A stretch of 64,000 bases of DNA from JBNKWA01 sp050299555 (GTDB taxonomy: Bacteria > Pseudomonadota > Alphaproteobacteria > Rhodobacterales > Rhodobacteraceae). Location of the stretch: NCBI GenBank assembly GCA_050299555.1, contig JBNKWA010000030.1:7821-71820 (forward strand). The letters are read 5' to 3'. Numbering within the stretch: position 1 is the stretch's first letter; every line of letters starts with the position of its first letter. The notes under the pieces are model-generated. The model was not told the origin of the DNA. It made no database searches and was given only the letters and a program-made list of their open reading frames with translations. Of this stretch, positions 8,095-16,480 are shown in pieces. A program made the position numbers and the translations under genes.

Positions 8095-9705
8095 TCAGGT
8101 CGCGGCGCGGATTTCCAGCGCCTCGGCGAGGGTGATCATGCTGCGCCGGGCCGCCTCGGGGTCGGCCGCGGGATAGTCGCTGCGATAGTGTCCGCCGCGG
8201 CTTTCCCGCCGTTTCAGTGCCGCCGCGGCGATCAGCGTCGCTGCGGTCGTCATGTTGAGGAAGGCCCGCGAGCCGGGGGCGTGGGTGCGTTCCAGCTCGG
8301 CGATCTCAGCCAGCGCCAGCCGCAGCCCTTCGGCGTTGCGCTCGACCCCGACATGGGCGGTCATCAGCCGGCGCAGCGCCTTGACCGCCGCCTCGGGTGG
8401 CGCCAGCCCCTGGCTGAGATCGCCCGGCGGCACGTCGGGGAAGGCGGGCAGCGGCGGCGACGGGGTGAGCGGCTCGAGCCCGGCGATGTCGGTGGCGATG
8501 CGGGCGCCGAAGACCACCGCCTCGAGCAGCGAGTTCGAGGCCAGGCGGTTGGCGCCGTGCAGCCCGGTCGAGGAGGATTCGCCGCAGACCCAGAGCCCCG
8601 GCAGCGACGAGCGGCCGCCATCGTCGGTGGCGATGCCGCCCATGTGGAAATGCTGCGCCGGCTGGATCGGGATCGGCTGGGTGACCGGGTCGATGCCGGC
8701 GTCGCGGCAATAGCCGGCGACGGTGGGAAACTCGTGCAGGATCTTCTCGCCCAGCGCCGCGCGGGTGTCGAGGAAGGCCCGGCCGCCGGCGGCGATCTTG
8801 GCGTGGATGGCGCGAGCCACGATGTCGCGCGGGGCAAGCTCGGCATCGGGGTGGACCGCGGTCATGAAGCGCTCGCCGGTCTCGTCGATGATGACGGCGC
8901 CCTCGCCGCGCAGCGCCTCGGTGGCCAGCGGGCAGGGGTCGCGGTCGACGGCGATGCCGGTGGGATGGAACTGGACGAACTCGGCATCGGCGATCAGCGC
9001 CCCGGCGCGGGCGGCCATGCCGAGCCCCTGGCCGCGCACCCGGCCGGGATTGGTGGAGACGGCAAAAAGACCGCCGATGCCGCCGGTGGCCAGTACCGTG
9101 GCGCGGGCGCGGAAGAAGAGCGGCTGGCCGTAGGGATCGGCGGTGCGGCGGGCGAAGACGCCGGTGACGCGGCCGCTCTCCAGCGCGATGTCGTCGGCGA
9201 CGACGCCTTCGATGACCCGGATCGATGGCGTCGCCAGCGCCCGGGCGATGATCGCCGCCATGATGGCGCGGCCGGCGCCGTCGCCGCTCACCCGGACCAC
9301 CCGGCTGGCGGAATGCGCCGCCTCGCGGGAGGCGACGAGATTGCCGTCCTCGTCGCGGTCGAACGGGGTGCCGATGGCGAGAAGGTCGTCGATCCGGGCC
9401 GCGCCTTCGGCGGTGACCGAGCGGGCGACGCGGGGGTCCACGGTGCCGGCACCGGCGGCGATGGTGTCGGCGGCATGGGCGGCGGCGCTGTCACCGCTGG
9501 CCACGGCCGCGGCGATGCCGCCCTGGGCCCAGCTTGACGAGGCGCCTTCGCCCACCGGCTCGGGCGACAGCACGGTGCAGGGGACGGGGGCCAGCTTGAG
9601 CGCCAGAAACAGGCCCGCGAGGCCGGCGCCGACCACCAGCGTGCCGCCGGTGTCGAAGACTGTGGAGTCGAGGGAGGCGACGGGCGATGCGGCGGGCGAG
9701 GTCAT
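8095..9705 (-). CDS. nadB: L-aspartate oxidase
   Basis: This FAD enzyme oxidises L-aspartate to iminoaspartate, the first step of de novo NAD synthesis, in the cytoplasm. The protein is 536 residues. It has an N-terminal Rossmann FAD motif (VVGAGLAGLFLAL), the segment SSSWAQGGIAAA, the substrate-loop region EFVQFHPTGIA, the AHSASRVVRVSGDGAGRA stretch and HFHMGGIATD-type sequence. FAD-contacting segments (CGESSSTGLHGANRLASNSLLE) and the helical C-terminal domain follow. These separate it from succinate dehydrogenase flavoprotein. The start MTSPAAS is chosen for family length; the ribosome binding site is weak. nadA and nadC are not adjacent. The upstream spacer has a short direct repeat (GGCAGGGCTTTCGG twice, 9707-9733) and the first BIME-like repeat. 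Confidence 0.94.
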   Translation of the reverse strand: MTSPAASPVASLDSTVFDTGGTLVVGAGLAGLFLALKLAPVPCTVLSPEPVGEGASSSWAQGGIAAAVASGDSAAAHAADTIAAGAGTVDPRVARSVTAEGAARIDDLLAIGTPFDRDEDGNLVASREAAHSASRVVRVSGDGAGRAIMAAIIARALATPSIRVIEGVVADDIALESGRVTGVFARRTADPYGQPLFFRARATVLATGGIGGLFAVSTNPGRVRGQGLGMAARAGALIADAEFVQFHPTGIAVDRDPCPLATEALRGEGAVIIDETGERFMTAVHPDAELAPRDIVARAIHAKIAAGGRAFLDTRAALGEKILHEFPTVAGYCRDAGIDPVTQPIPIQPAQHFHMGGIATDDGGRSSLPGLWVCGESSSTGLHGANRLASNSLLEAVVFGARIATDIAGLEPLTPSPPLPAFPDVPPGDLSQGLAPPEAAVKALRRLMTAHVGVERNAEGLRLALAEIAELERTHAPGSRAFLNMTTAATLIAAAALKRRESRGGHYRSDYPAADPEAARRSMITLAEALEIRAAT

Positions 9706-9800
9706 GGGCAGGGCTTTCGGGCAGGGCTTTCGGGGCCTGCCAGCTTTAGCGAAGCCTGCGGGTGGCGGCAATTGCGCCCGTCGGCCGCCGATCGGGCGAC

Positions 9801-9869
9801 ACCCGTCCCGGACTTGTCCGGGACCCTGTCGCGCGGTCAGGAGGTCCCGGGTCAGGCCCGGGACGGGGT
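9801..9869. repeat. paired inverted-repeat (BIME/REP-like) element, copy 1
   Basis: Two hairpins face each other: a GTCCCGGACTTGTCCGGGAC unit near 9804-9823 and GTCCCGGGTCAGGCCCGGGAC-like sequence near 9844-9864. The outer flanks ACCCGTCCCGG and CCCGGGACGGGGT are inverted copies, so the whole is a palindromic pair. It sits between the convergent-side end of glmS and the start of nadB. The same architecture recurs at 39098-39169. Confidence 0.8.
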
Positions 9870-9886
9870 CACACGCTGGCCGCGCC

Positions 9887-11701
9887 TCACTCCACGGTGA
9901 CCGACTTGGCCAGGTTGCGCGGCTGATCCACGTCGGTGCCCTTGGCGACCGCCGTGTAATAGGCCAGAAGCTGTGCCGGCACGGCATAGAGGATCGGCGC
10001 CAGCATGTCGGGCACGTCCGGCATCACGATGCTTTGCCAGACGGCGTCGCCGGCCTCGGCGCAGCCGCGGGCATCGGAGATCAGCAGCACCTTGCCGCCG
10101 CGGGCCATGACCTCCTGCATGTTGGAGATGGTCTTGTCGAAAAGCTCGTCGCGCGGCGCCATGATGACCACCGGCGTGTTCTTGTCGACCAGCGCGATGG
10201 GGCCATGCTTGAGTTCGCCCGATGCATAACCTTCGGCGTGGATGTAGCTGATTTCCTTCAGCTTCAGGGCGCCTTCCATGGCCAGGGGGAACATCCGGCC
10301 GCGGCCGAGAAACAGGACGTCGGTGGCCTCGGCCAGCTTCTGCGCCACCGCCTTGATCGTCGCCTGGCTGTCGAGCGCGAGGTTGATCTGGCCGGGCAGC
10401 GCGCGCAGCGCCGAGACCCGGTCGGCCAGCGCCTCGGGCGTCAGCCGGCCACGGTCGGCGGCGGCCTTGAGCGCCAGCGCGTAAAGGACCGCGAGCTGGC
10501 AGGTGAAGGCCTTGGTCGAGGCGACGCCGATCTCGGGGCCGGCGAGGATCGGCAGGATCACGTCCGCCTCGCGGGCGATCGAGCTTTCGGCGACGTTGAC
10601 GATGGCTGCCATGCGGTCGGCCTTGCCGGACATGTAGCGCAGCGCCGCCAGCGTGTCGGCGGTCTCGCCCGACTGGCTGACGAAGACGGCCAGCGTGCGC
10701 GGGTCCACCGGCGGCTCGCGGTAGCGGAATTCGGAGGCGACATCGACATCGACCGGCAGGCCGGCGAGCTGCTCGAACCAGTAGCGCCCCGTCTGGCAGG
10801 CGTAGAAGGCGGTGCCGCAGGCGACCATGCTGACGCGGTCGAAGGCGGTGAAGTCGAGCTCCTCGGCGATTGCCAGCGAGTCGCCGGCATAGTGGGTCAC
10901 GGCGCTGCCGAGGGTCAGCGGCTGCTCCATGATCTCCTTCAGCATGAAGTGCTTGTGGCCCGCCTTGTCGACGCGGGCGGTGTCGATCTGGATGGTGCGC
11001 ACCGCCCGGTTGGCGCGGTTGCCGTGGGCATCGATGATCTCGACGCTGTCGCGGGTCAGCACCGCCCAGTCGCCATCCTCGAGGAAGGTGATGCGGTCGG
11101 TGAGCGGCGCCAGCGCGATCGCGTCGGAGCCCACATAGACCTCGCCGTCGCCGTGGCCGATGGCCAGTGGCGAGCCCTTGCGGGCAGCGATCAGCAGATC
11201 CTCCTCGCCGTCGAAGAGAAAACACAGCGCGTAGGCGCCGGCCAGCCGGGCGATGGTCTGCTCGACCGCGTCGCGCGGCGCGAGACCCTGGGCCAGGTAG
11301 TATTCGGCCAGCAGCGCCACGGTCTCGGTATCGGTGTCGGTGGCCTGGGCGTAGCCCTTTTCGGCAAGAAAGTCGCGCAGCTCGCGGAAGTTCTCGACGA
11401 TGCCGTTGTGGACCACGGCGACGCGGCCGGCGCGGTGCGGGTGGGCGTTGCCGGTGGTGGGGGCGCCATGGGTGGCCCAGCGGGTGTGGCCGATGCCGGA
11501 CTTGCCGTCGAGGGGGTCGTGCACAAGCAGGTCGGAGAGGTTGACCAGCTTGCCCACCGCGCGGCGCCGGTCGAGGTGGCGGGCCTCGTTCACGGTGGCG
11601 ATGCCGGCCGAATCGTAGCCGCGGTACTCAAGCCGCTTCAGCGCCTCGACCATGATCGGCGCCACCTCGTGGTTGCCGAGAATTCCAACTATGCCGCACA
11701 T
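9887..11701 (-). CDS. glmS: glutamine-fructose-6-phosphate aminotransferase (isomerizing)
   Basis: GlmS makes glucosamine-6-phosphate from fructose-6-phosphate and glutamine, the committed step to UDP-GlcNAc for peptidoglycan and LPS. The protein is 604 residues, a normal length. The N-terminal glutaminase domain starts MCGIVGILG with the nucleophile Cys2, and it carries YRGYDSAG and GHTRWATHG. The C-terminal half has two SIS sugar-isomerase domains (SQSGETADT, AEGYASGELKHGPIALV) and ends in the conserved NLAKSVTVE. A strong ribosome binding site (GAGGAAGGGG) precedes the ATG. It lies 4 bases downstream of glmU, so the two are an operon with glmU first. There is no glmS ribozyme upstream, as expected outside Firmicutes. 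Confidence 0.97.
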   Translation of the reverse strand: MCGIVGILGNHEVAPIMVEALKRLEYRGYDSAGIATVNEARHLDRRRAVGKLVNLSDLLVHDPLDGKSGIGHTRWATHGAPTTGNAHPHRAGRVAVVHNGIVENFRELRDFLAEKGYAQATDTDTETVALLAEYYLAQGLAPRDAVEQTIARLAGAYALCFLFDGEEDLLIAARKGSPLAIGHGDGEVYVGSDAIALAPLTDRITFLEDGDWAVLTRDSVEIIDAHGNRANRAVRTIQIDTARVDKAGHKHFMLKEIMEQPLTLGSAVTHYAGDSLAIAEELDFTAFDRVSMVACGTAFYACQTGRYWFEQLAGLPVDVDVASEFRYREPPVDPRTLAVFVSQSGETADTLAALRYMSGKADRMAAIVNVAESSIAREADVILPILAGPEIGVASTKAFTCQLAVLYALALKAAADRGRLTPEALADRVSALRALPGQINLALDSQATIKAVAQKLAEATDVLFLGRGRMFPLAMEGALKLKEISYIHAEGYASGELKHGPIALVDKNTPVVIMAPRDELFDKTISNMQEVMARGGKVLLISDARGCAEAGDAVWQSIVMPDVPDMLAPILYAVPAQLLAYYTAVAKGTDVDQPRNLAKSVTVE

Positions 11702-11705
11702 GGGC

Positions 11706-13055
11706 TTACCCCTTCCTCGTCTTTGCCTGGCGGAGCCGGGCCATCAGCCGGGCCCCGAGGCCCGCCTTGTTCTCCTGCCGGCCGCGGGCCACCGCGAGAG
11801 CGCCGCCGGGCACGCTTTCGGTGATCACCGATCCGGCGGCGACCAGCGCCTCGTCGCCGACGCTCACCGGTGCCACGAGCGCGGTGTTGGAGCCGACAAA
11901 GACCCGCTCGCCGATGATGGTGCGATGCTTGGAGACACCGTCATAGTTGCAGGTGATGGTGCCGGCGCCGATATTGGTGCCGGCGCCGATCTCGGCATCG
12001 CCGATATAGGTGAGATGGTTGACCTTGGCGCCTTCGCCAAGGCTGGCTGCCTTGATCTCGCAGAAGTTGCCGACGTGGGCGGCGCTGCCGATCTCGGCGC
12101 CGGGGCGCAGCCGGGCGAAGGGCCCCACCGTGGCGCCGCCGCCCACGTGACAACCCTCAAGGTGGCAGAAGGTGCGGATCTCGGCGCCCCTGTCCACGGT
12201 CACCTCGGGGCCGAAGACCACGTAGGGACCAACGATCACATCCGCCTCGAGCCGGGTGTCGAAAGCGAAGTGCACGGTTTCGGGCGCGGTCAGGGTCACC
12301 CCGCCATCGAGTGCGGCGCGGCGCGCCCGGGCCTGAAAGGTCGCCTCTGCGGCGGCGAGGTCGGCGCGGCTGTTGACGCCAAGCGTCTCGGCCTCGGGGC
12401 AGGTGACGGCGGAACAAGCCAGCCCGCGGCCGCGCGCCAGCTTGACCACGTCGGTGAGGTAGTATTCGCCCTTGGCGTTGTCGTTGCCAAGCTCGGCCAC
12501 CAGCTCGAACAGCAGCGGCGCCGCGGCGCAGATGACACCGGAATTGCACAAGGTCACCTGCAACTCGTCGGGGCTGGCGTCCCTGGCTTCGACGATGGCC
12601 TCCAGATCGCCGGCCTCGCTGGTCAGCAGGCGGCCATAGGAGGCGGGCTTGGCCGCATCGAAGCCGAGCACCACCACCGCGTGGCCGCCGCGGCGGGCGG
12701 CCAGCATCCGCTCCAGCGTCGCCGGCGCGATGAACGGGGTGTCGCCGTAGAGCACGATGACGTCGCCGTCGAAATCGGCCAGCGCGTCACGCGCCTGGGC
12801 GACCGCATGGCCGGTGCCGAGCAGCTCTTTCTGCTCGACGCAGATGGCCTCCTCGTTCCAGGCCAGCGCCGCCCGTTCGACCTGATCGGCGCCATTGCCG
12901 ACGACCACGATGGTGCGTTCGGCGGCGATCCCCTCGCCGGCGCGCATGGCGTGCACCAGAAGCGGCGCCCCGGCCACCTTGTGCAGCACCTTGGGCAGGC
13001 TGGACTTCATCCGGGTGCCCTGGCCTGCGGCGAGCACGATGATAGCTGTTCGCAT
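11706..13055 (-). CDS. glmU: bifunctional GlcNAc-1-P uridyltransferase / GlcN-1-P acetyltransferase
   Basis: GlmU acetylates glucosamine-1-phosphate and transfers UMP to give UDP-GlcNAc. The 449-residue protein begins with the pyrophosphorylase signature AAGQGTRMKSSLPKVLHK (about residues 8-25). Its nucleotidyltransferase domain continues with LYGDTPF. The C-terminal left-handed beta-helix of hexapeptide repeats follows from about residue 240 (GAEIGSAAHVGNFCEIK, LTYIGDAEIGAGTNIGAGTITCNYDG). The start MRTAIIVLAAG is chosen for family fit; 12 more upstream codons are open. It is the first gene of glmU-glmS and is divergent from the gph-like gene across a 183-bp spacer, which should hold both promoters. 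Confidence 0.96.
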   Translation of the reverse strand: MRTAIIVLAAGQGTRMKSSLPKVLHKVAGAPLLVHAMRAGEGIAAERTIVVVGNGADQVERAALAWNEEAICVEQKELLGTGHAVAQARDALADFDGDVIVLYGDTPFIAPATLERMLAARRGGHAVVVLGFDAAKPASYGRLLTSEAGDLEAIVEARDASPDELQVTLCNSGVICAAAPLLFELVAELGNDNAKGEYYLTDVVKLARGRGLACSAVTCPEAETLGVNSRADLAAAEATFQARARRAALDGGVTLTAPETVHFAFDTRLEADVIVGPYVVFGPEVTVDRGAEIRTFCHLEGCHVGGGATVGPFARLRPGAEIGSAAHVGNFCEIKAASLGEGAKVNHLTYIGDAEIGAGTNIGAGTITCNYDGVSKHRTIIGERVFVGSNTALVAPVSVGDEALVAAGSVITESVPGGALAVARGRQENKAGLGARLMARLRQAKTRKG

Positions 13056-13238
13056 TGACTGCTGCCCGTTGCTTTGGCCGTACCGCCACACGCGGCACGG
13101 GTTTTTCTGGATGCGAAGCGACGACCTTCTAGCAACCTCCGAAGTCGACCGGAAGCCGAGAAGGGTTCAGATTCTGTTTCAATTCATTGCCATCTGGGAC
13201 ACAAGCGGGGCGGAATTTTGGCAAAAGGGGTGGCGTAC

Positions 13239-13913
13239 ATGCGCACGGCGGTGTTCGATCTGGACGGTACCCTTGCCGATACCAGCGGCGATCTGATCGC
13301 CGCGGCCAATGCCGCCCTCGGTGCGGCGCTGCTGGACCCTGGGGCGGACGAGGACCGGCTGAGCGCCTTTCGGGGCGGCCGGGCAATGTTGCGGCTGGGG
13401 CTGCAGCGCCGTGGCGAGGGTGGCGACGCCGCCGCGGTCGAAGCGGTCGTCGACGCGCTTTTCCCGGCGTTCCTCGACCATTACGGCGCCCATATCGACG
13501 TCTTCACCCGGCTTTATGCCGGTGTCGAGACGGCGCTCGATGCGCTGGCGGCGCGCGGCTGGCGGCTTGGGGTATGCACCAACAAGCCCGAGGCGCTGGC
13601 CCTGGAGCTGCTGCAGCGGCTGGGCATCCTGCCGCGTTTTGCCGCCCTGGTCGGCGCCGACACCCTGGCCTGGCGCAAGCCGGACCCGCGGCCCTACCGA
13701 GAAACCGTGCGGCGCGCCGGCGGGATTGGCGGCCGGTCGGTGCTGATCGGCGATACCGAGACCGACCGCGAGACCGCCCGGGCGGCGGGCGTGCCTTGCG
13801 TGCTGGTGGGCTTCGGCCCGCTTGGCGCCGGGGTGGCGGCGCTGGCGCCGGCGGCGGTTCTGGACGGATACGCCGCGCTGCCCGAGCTGATGGACAGCCT
13901 GATCGCCGGCTGA
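13239..13913 (+). CDS. gph: phosphoglycolate phosphatase (HAD family)
   Basis: This is a 224-residue haloacid dehalogenase-superfamily hydrolase. The nucleophile motif is FDLDGTLADT (first Asp at residue 7), motif II is VCTNKP, motif III is the lysine in WRKPDPRPY, and motif IV is GDTETD. A helical cap lies between motifs I and II. This pattern, and the GDTETDRETARAAG ending, fit Gph enzymes that dephosphorylate 2-phosphoglycolate from DNA repair or photorespiration. Other small sugar phosphatases of the same superfamily cannot be excluded. The ATG at 13239 follows AAAAGGGG and directly gives the motif I strand. The gene is divergent from glmU. Confidence 0.86.
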   Translation: MRTAVFDLDGTLADTSGDLIAAANAALGAALLDPGADEDRLSAFRGGRAMLRLGLQRRGEGGDAAAVEAVVDALFPAFLDHYGAHIDVFTRLYAGVETALDALAARGWRLGVCTNKPEALALELLQRLGILPRFAALVGADTLAWRKPDPRPYRETVRRAGGIGGRSVLIGDTETDRETARAAGVPCVLVGFGPLGAGVAALAPAAVLDGYAALPELMDSLIAG

Positions 13914-14039
13914 AACCGGCCACCGGCGCGAGTGACCGGGCCAGAGAACACTTGACGCGCATCGAGGGCTGCGGGGACACTCGGGCCAAAGACAGGTCTC
14001 GGCCGGCGGCCGGACGACAATCGACAGGGAGAAGTATCC

Positions 14040-15977
14040 ATGCGCTGCGTCACCGTTCTAGGCCCGTCCCAATCCGGCAAGACCACGCTGGTGGAGAAGC
14101 TCAGTCATATCGAGGGGCGGCCGTCCGGGGCCGAGGCCGATCCGCTGTTGTCGCTGACGCGGTTCAGTTTCGTCGACGAGGAGTGGTGCGCCATCGACGT
14201 TGCCGGCGGGCCGGAGGCGGCCAGTCTTTCGGGCGGGGCGCTGCTGGCCAGCGATGCGGCGATCCTGTGCGTGGCGCCCGATCCCGAGGCGGCGGTGCTG
14301 GCGGCACCTTATATCCGCGCCATCGAGGCCGCCGGGACGCCGTATCTGGTCTTCATCAACCGCATGGATTCGCCCGAGGGGCGGGTGCGCGACGTGGTCG
14401 CGGCGCTGCAGACCTATTCCGCCCACGTGCTGGCGCTGCGCCAGATCCCGATCCGCGAAAAGGGCGAGGTGGTCGGCGCCGTGGACCTGATCTCGGAGCG
14501 GGCCTGGCGCTATCGCGAGGGGATGCCCTCGGCGCTGGTGGACATTCCGGCCGACGTCTCGGACCGCGAGGCGGAGGCGCGGCAGGAACTGCTCGAGCAC
14601 ATGGCCGATTTCGACGACGATCTGCTGACCGAGCTGATCGAGGATCACATGCCGGCCACCGGGGCGCTGTTCGGGGTAGCCTCGCGGGTGACCCAGGAGA
14701 ACCGGCTGGTGCCGGTGGTGCTGGGTTCGGCGCTGCATGCCAACGGCGTCTTCCGGCTGATGAAGCTTCTGCGTCACGAGGCCCCGCAGGTGGAGGTGCT
14801 GGCGGCGCGACTGGCCGATGGCGGCAACGCGCCGGTCGCGGCGAGCTTCCACGCCCAGATCCGCAAGCATGTGGGCAAGTCGGTATTCCTGCGGGCGCTG
14901 ACCGGCGAGGTGCGCGTGGGGACCGAACTGGGCGGCGGCAATCTGGGCGGGTTGCACGCGCCCGGCGGCAAGGTGCCGATCGAGGCGCTCGGGCCGGGCG
15001 AGATCGGGCTGGCGGTGAAGGCCGACCAGCTTAACGCGGGCGCGCTTTTCAATACCGGCGGCACCCAGGAGGCGCCGGCCTGGGCCAGGGGGCACGAGCC
15101 GGTGCACAGCCGCATCGTGAAGCCGTCGGACGAGCGCAACGAGGTACGCCTGTCGGCGGCGCTGGGTCGGCTGCAGGAGATCGATCCAGCCCTGCGCGTT
15201 GCCCATGACGAGGCCAGCGGGCATGCGCTCTTGCAGGTGCAGGGGCCGATGCATCTGCGCCGGGTGCTGGCGATCCTGGCCGATGATTTCGGCGTCGAGG
15301 TGACCGAGGAGGCACCGGAGGCGAGCTATCGCGAGACGATCTCGAAGCGGGTCGAACAGCACTATCGGCACAAGAAGCAGACCGGCGGCGCCGGACAGTT
15401 TGCCGACGTGATGCTGACGGTGGGCCCGCGCGGCCGCGGCGACGGCTTTGTGTTCGAGGACACCGTGAAGGGCGGTGCGGTGCCGAGGAACTATATCCCG
15501 TCGGTGGAAGAGGGGGCCAAGGACGCGCTGGCCAAGGGGCCGATGGGCTTTCCGGTAATCGACGTGGCGGTGACGCTGACCGACGGCAAGTTCCATGCCG
15601 TGGACAGTTCGGAATATGCGTTCCGGACCGCCGGGCGGGCCGGGGTTCAGGAGGCGCTGGCGGCCGCCGACCCGGTGTTGCTGCAGCCGATCAACCAGGT
15701 GGAGATCGACGTGCCCTCGGTGTTCTCGGGGCCCATGGTGCCGGCGATGAGCGGGCTGAAGGGGCATGTCCTGGGGTTCGAGCGCAATGCCGACGCGCCC
15801 GGGTGGGACGTGTTCCGGGCGCTGCTGCCGGCATCGGCGATGGAGGATCTGGTGCGTACGCTGGCGGCCAACACCCAGGGTACGGCCTGGTTCCGGGCGC
15901 GGTTCGACCATTTCGAGGAGATCTATGGCCGCGAGGCCGACCGCATCGCCAAGGGAACGGCCGCGGCCACGGCCTGA
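14040..15977 (+). CDS. elongation factor G-like protein with degenerate GTPase motifs
   Basis: This 645-residue protein has EF-G architecture: an N-terminal G domain (1-260), a beta-barrel domain II, domain III (about 375-450), domain IV with the HKKQTGGAGQFADV segment, and domain V. The P-loop GPSQSGKTT is intact. The G3 DTPGH motif reads DVAGG and the G4 NKxD motif reads NRMD, so canonical GTP hydrolysis and guanine specificity are doubtful. It is shorter than true EF-G (about 700). Alphaproteobacteria keep such an EF-G paralogue besides the ribosomal-operon fusA. Its role is not settled, and ribosome-associated rescue or regulation is plausible. A GGGAGAAG-type ribosome binding site precedes the ATG. 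A 126-bp gap separates it from gph. Confidence 0.85.
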   Translation: MRCVTVLGPSQSGKTTLVEKLSHIEGRPSGAEADPLLSLTRFSFVDEEWCAIDVAGGPEAASLSGGALLASDAAILCVAPDPEAAVLAAPYIRAIEAAGTPYLVFINRMDSPEGRVRDVVAALQTYSAHVLALRQIPIREKGEVVGAVDLISERAWRYREGMPSALVDIPADVSDREAEARQELLEHMADFDDDLLTELIEDHMPATGALFGVASRVTQENRLVPVVLGSALHANGVFRLMKLLRHEAPQVEVLAARLADGGNAPVAASFHAQIRKHVGKSVFLRALTGEVRVGTELGGGNLGGLHAPGGKVPIEALGPGEIGLAVKADQLNAGALFNTGGTQEAPAWARGHEPVHSRIVKPSDERNEVRLSAALGRLQEIDPALRVAHDEASGHALLQVQGPMHLRRVLAILADDFGVEVTEEAPEASYRETISKRVEQHYRHKKQTGGAGQFADVMLTVGPRGRGDGFVFEDTVKGGAVPRNYIPSVEEGAKDALAKGPMGFPVIDVAVTLTDGKFHAVDSSEYAFRTAGRAGVQEALAAADPVLLQPINQVEIDVPSVFSGPMVPAMSGLKGHVLGFERNADAPGWDVFRALLPASAMEDLVRTLAANTQGTAWFRARFDHFEEIYGREADRIAKGTAAATA

Positions 15978-16034
15978 CGGGAGCGAAGCGGGCAGCGACG
16001 CGGGATCAAGGCGGGGGAAGCGTCTGCGCGGGAT

Positions 16035-16112
16035 CGCGCCCGGACCCGAGCGCCGCGGGGGCGCTCCCCGCCCACCCACCCTCGCGCCCCGCGGAACCCG
16101 GGTCCGGGCGCG
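16035..16112. repeat. large inverted repeat / cruciform upstream of tRNA-Gly
   Basis: Perfect 14-bp arms CGCGCCCGGACCCG (16035-16048) and CGGGTCCGGGCGCG (16099-16112) enclose a second inverted pair CCGCGGGG (16053-16060) and CCCCGCGG (16087-16094). No T-run follows. It may terminate the EF-G-like transcript or be a dispersed extragenic repeat. The rest of 15978-16274 holds no gene. Confidence 0.75.
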
Positions 16113-16274
16113 AACGGGCACCGCACCGGGGTTCGGTTGTGCTTGGTCAAGTGCCCCACGTTCAGGTGCCCGGGTTTCGGGCCGCCGTATCGGCCCTCGG
16201 TTGGCCGGGCAGGGTTGGGGAAGTCATGGCGCTTGACGGCATTGGGAGCAGGCCATAAGCAGCCAGGCACCAGG

Positions 16275-16348
16275 GCGGGCATGGTGAAATGGTATCACAC
16301 GAGCCTTCCAAGCTCTTGGTGCGGGTTCGATTCCCGCTGCCCGCTCCA
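16275..16348 (+). tRNA. tRNA-Gly (anticodon TCC)
   Basis: A 74-nt cloverleaf with encoded CCA. The acceptor arms GCGGGCA and TGCCCGC pair fully. The D stem is GTGA/TCAC, the anticodon loop CTTCCAA gives TCC, and the T arm is GCGGGTTCGATTCCCGC. It decodes GGA/GGG. The top anticodon-stem pair is a C/T mismatch. Confidence 0.96.
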
Positions 16349-16480
16349 TCCTGTCCACCTGCGGCGAGGGGCCTTGCCGGGCCTACGACTTTGGGCCGGT
16401 CCCGGCGCACTGCGGCTTGTGCCCTGGCAGGGCGGTTGCTATCCCGGCGCTGACCCGCGACCAGCCATCGGACCATTTGC

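Noticed and set aside
11702..11705. glmS ribozyme between glmU and glmS
   Set aside because: Only 4 bases separate the genes and no ribozyme core is present; that element belongs to Firmicutes.
14058..16121. A 687-codon open frame antisense to the EF-G-like gene, and similar long antisense frames elsewhere (1680-3245, 16439-18640, 32205-34712, 53889-56306).
   Set aside because: They mirror well-identified genes on the other strand, are rich in Arg, His, Pro and Gly without domain motifs, and arise from the GC-rich third codon positions of the real genes.
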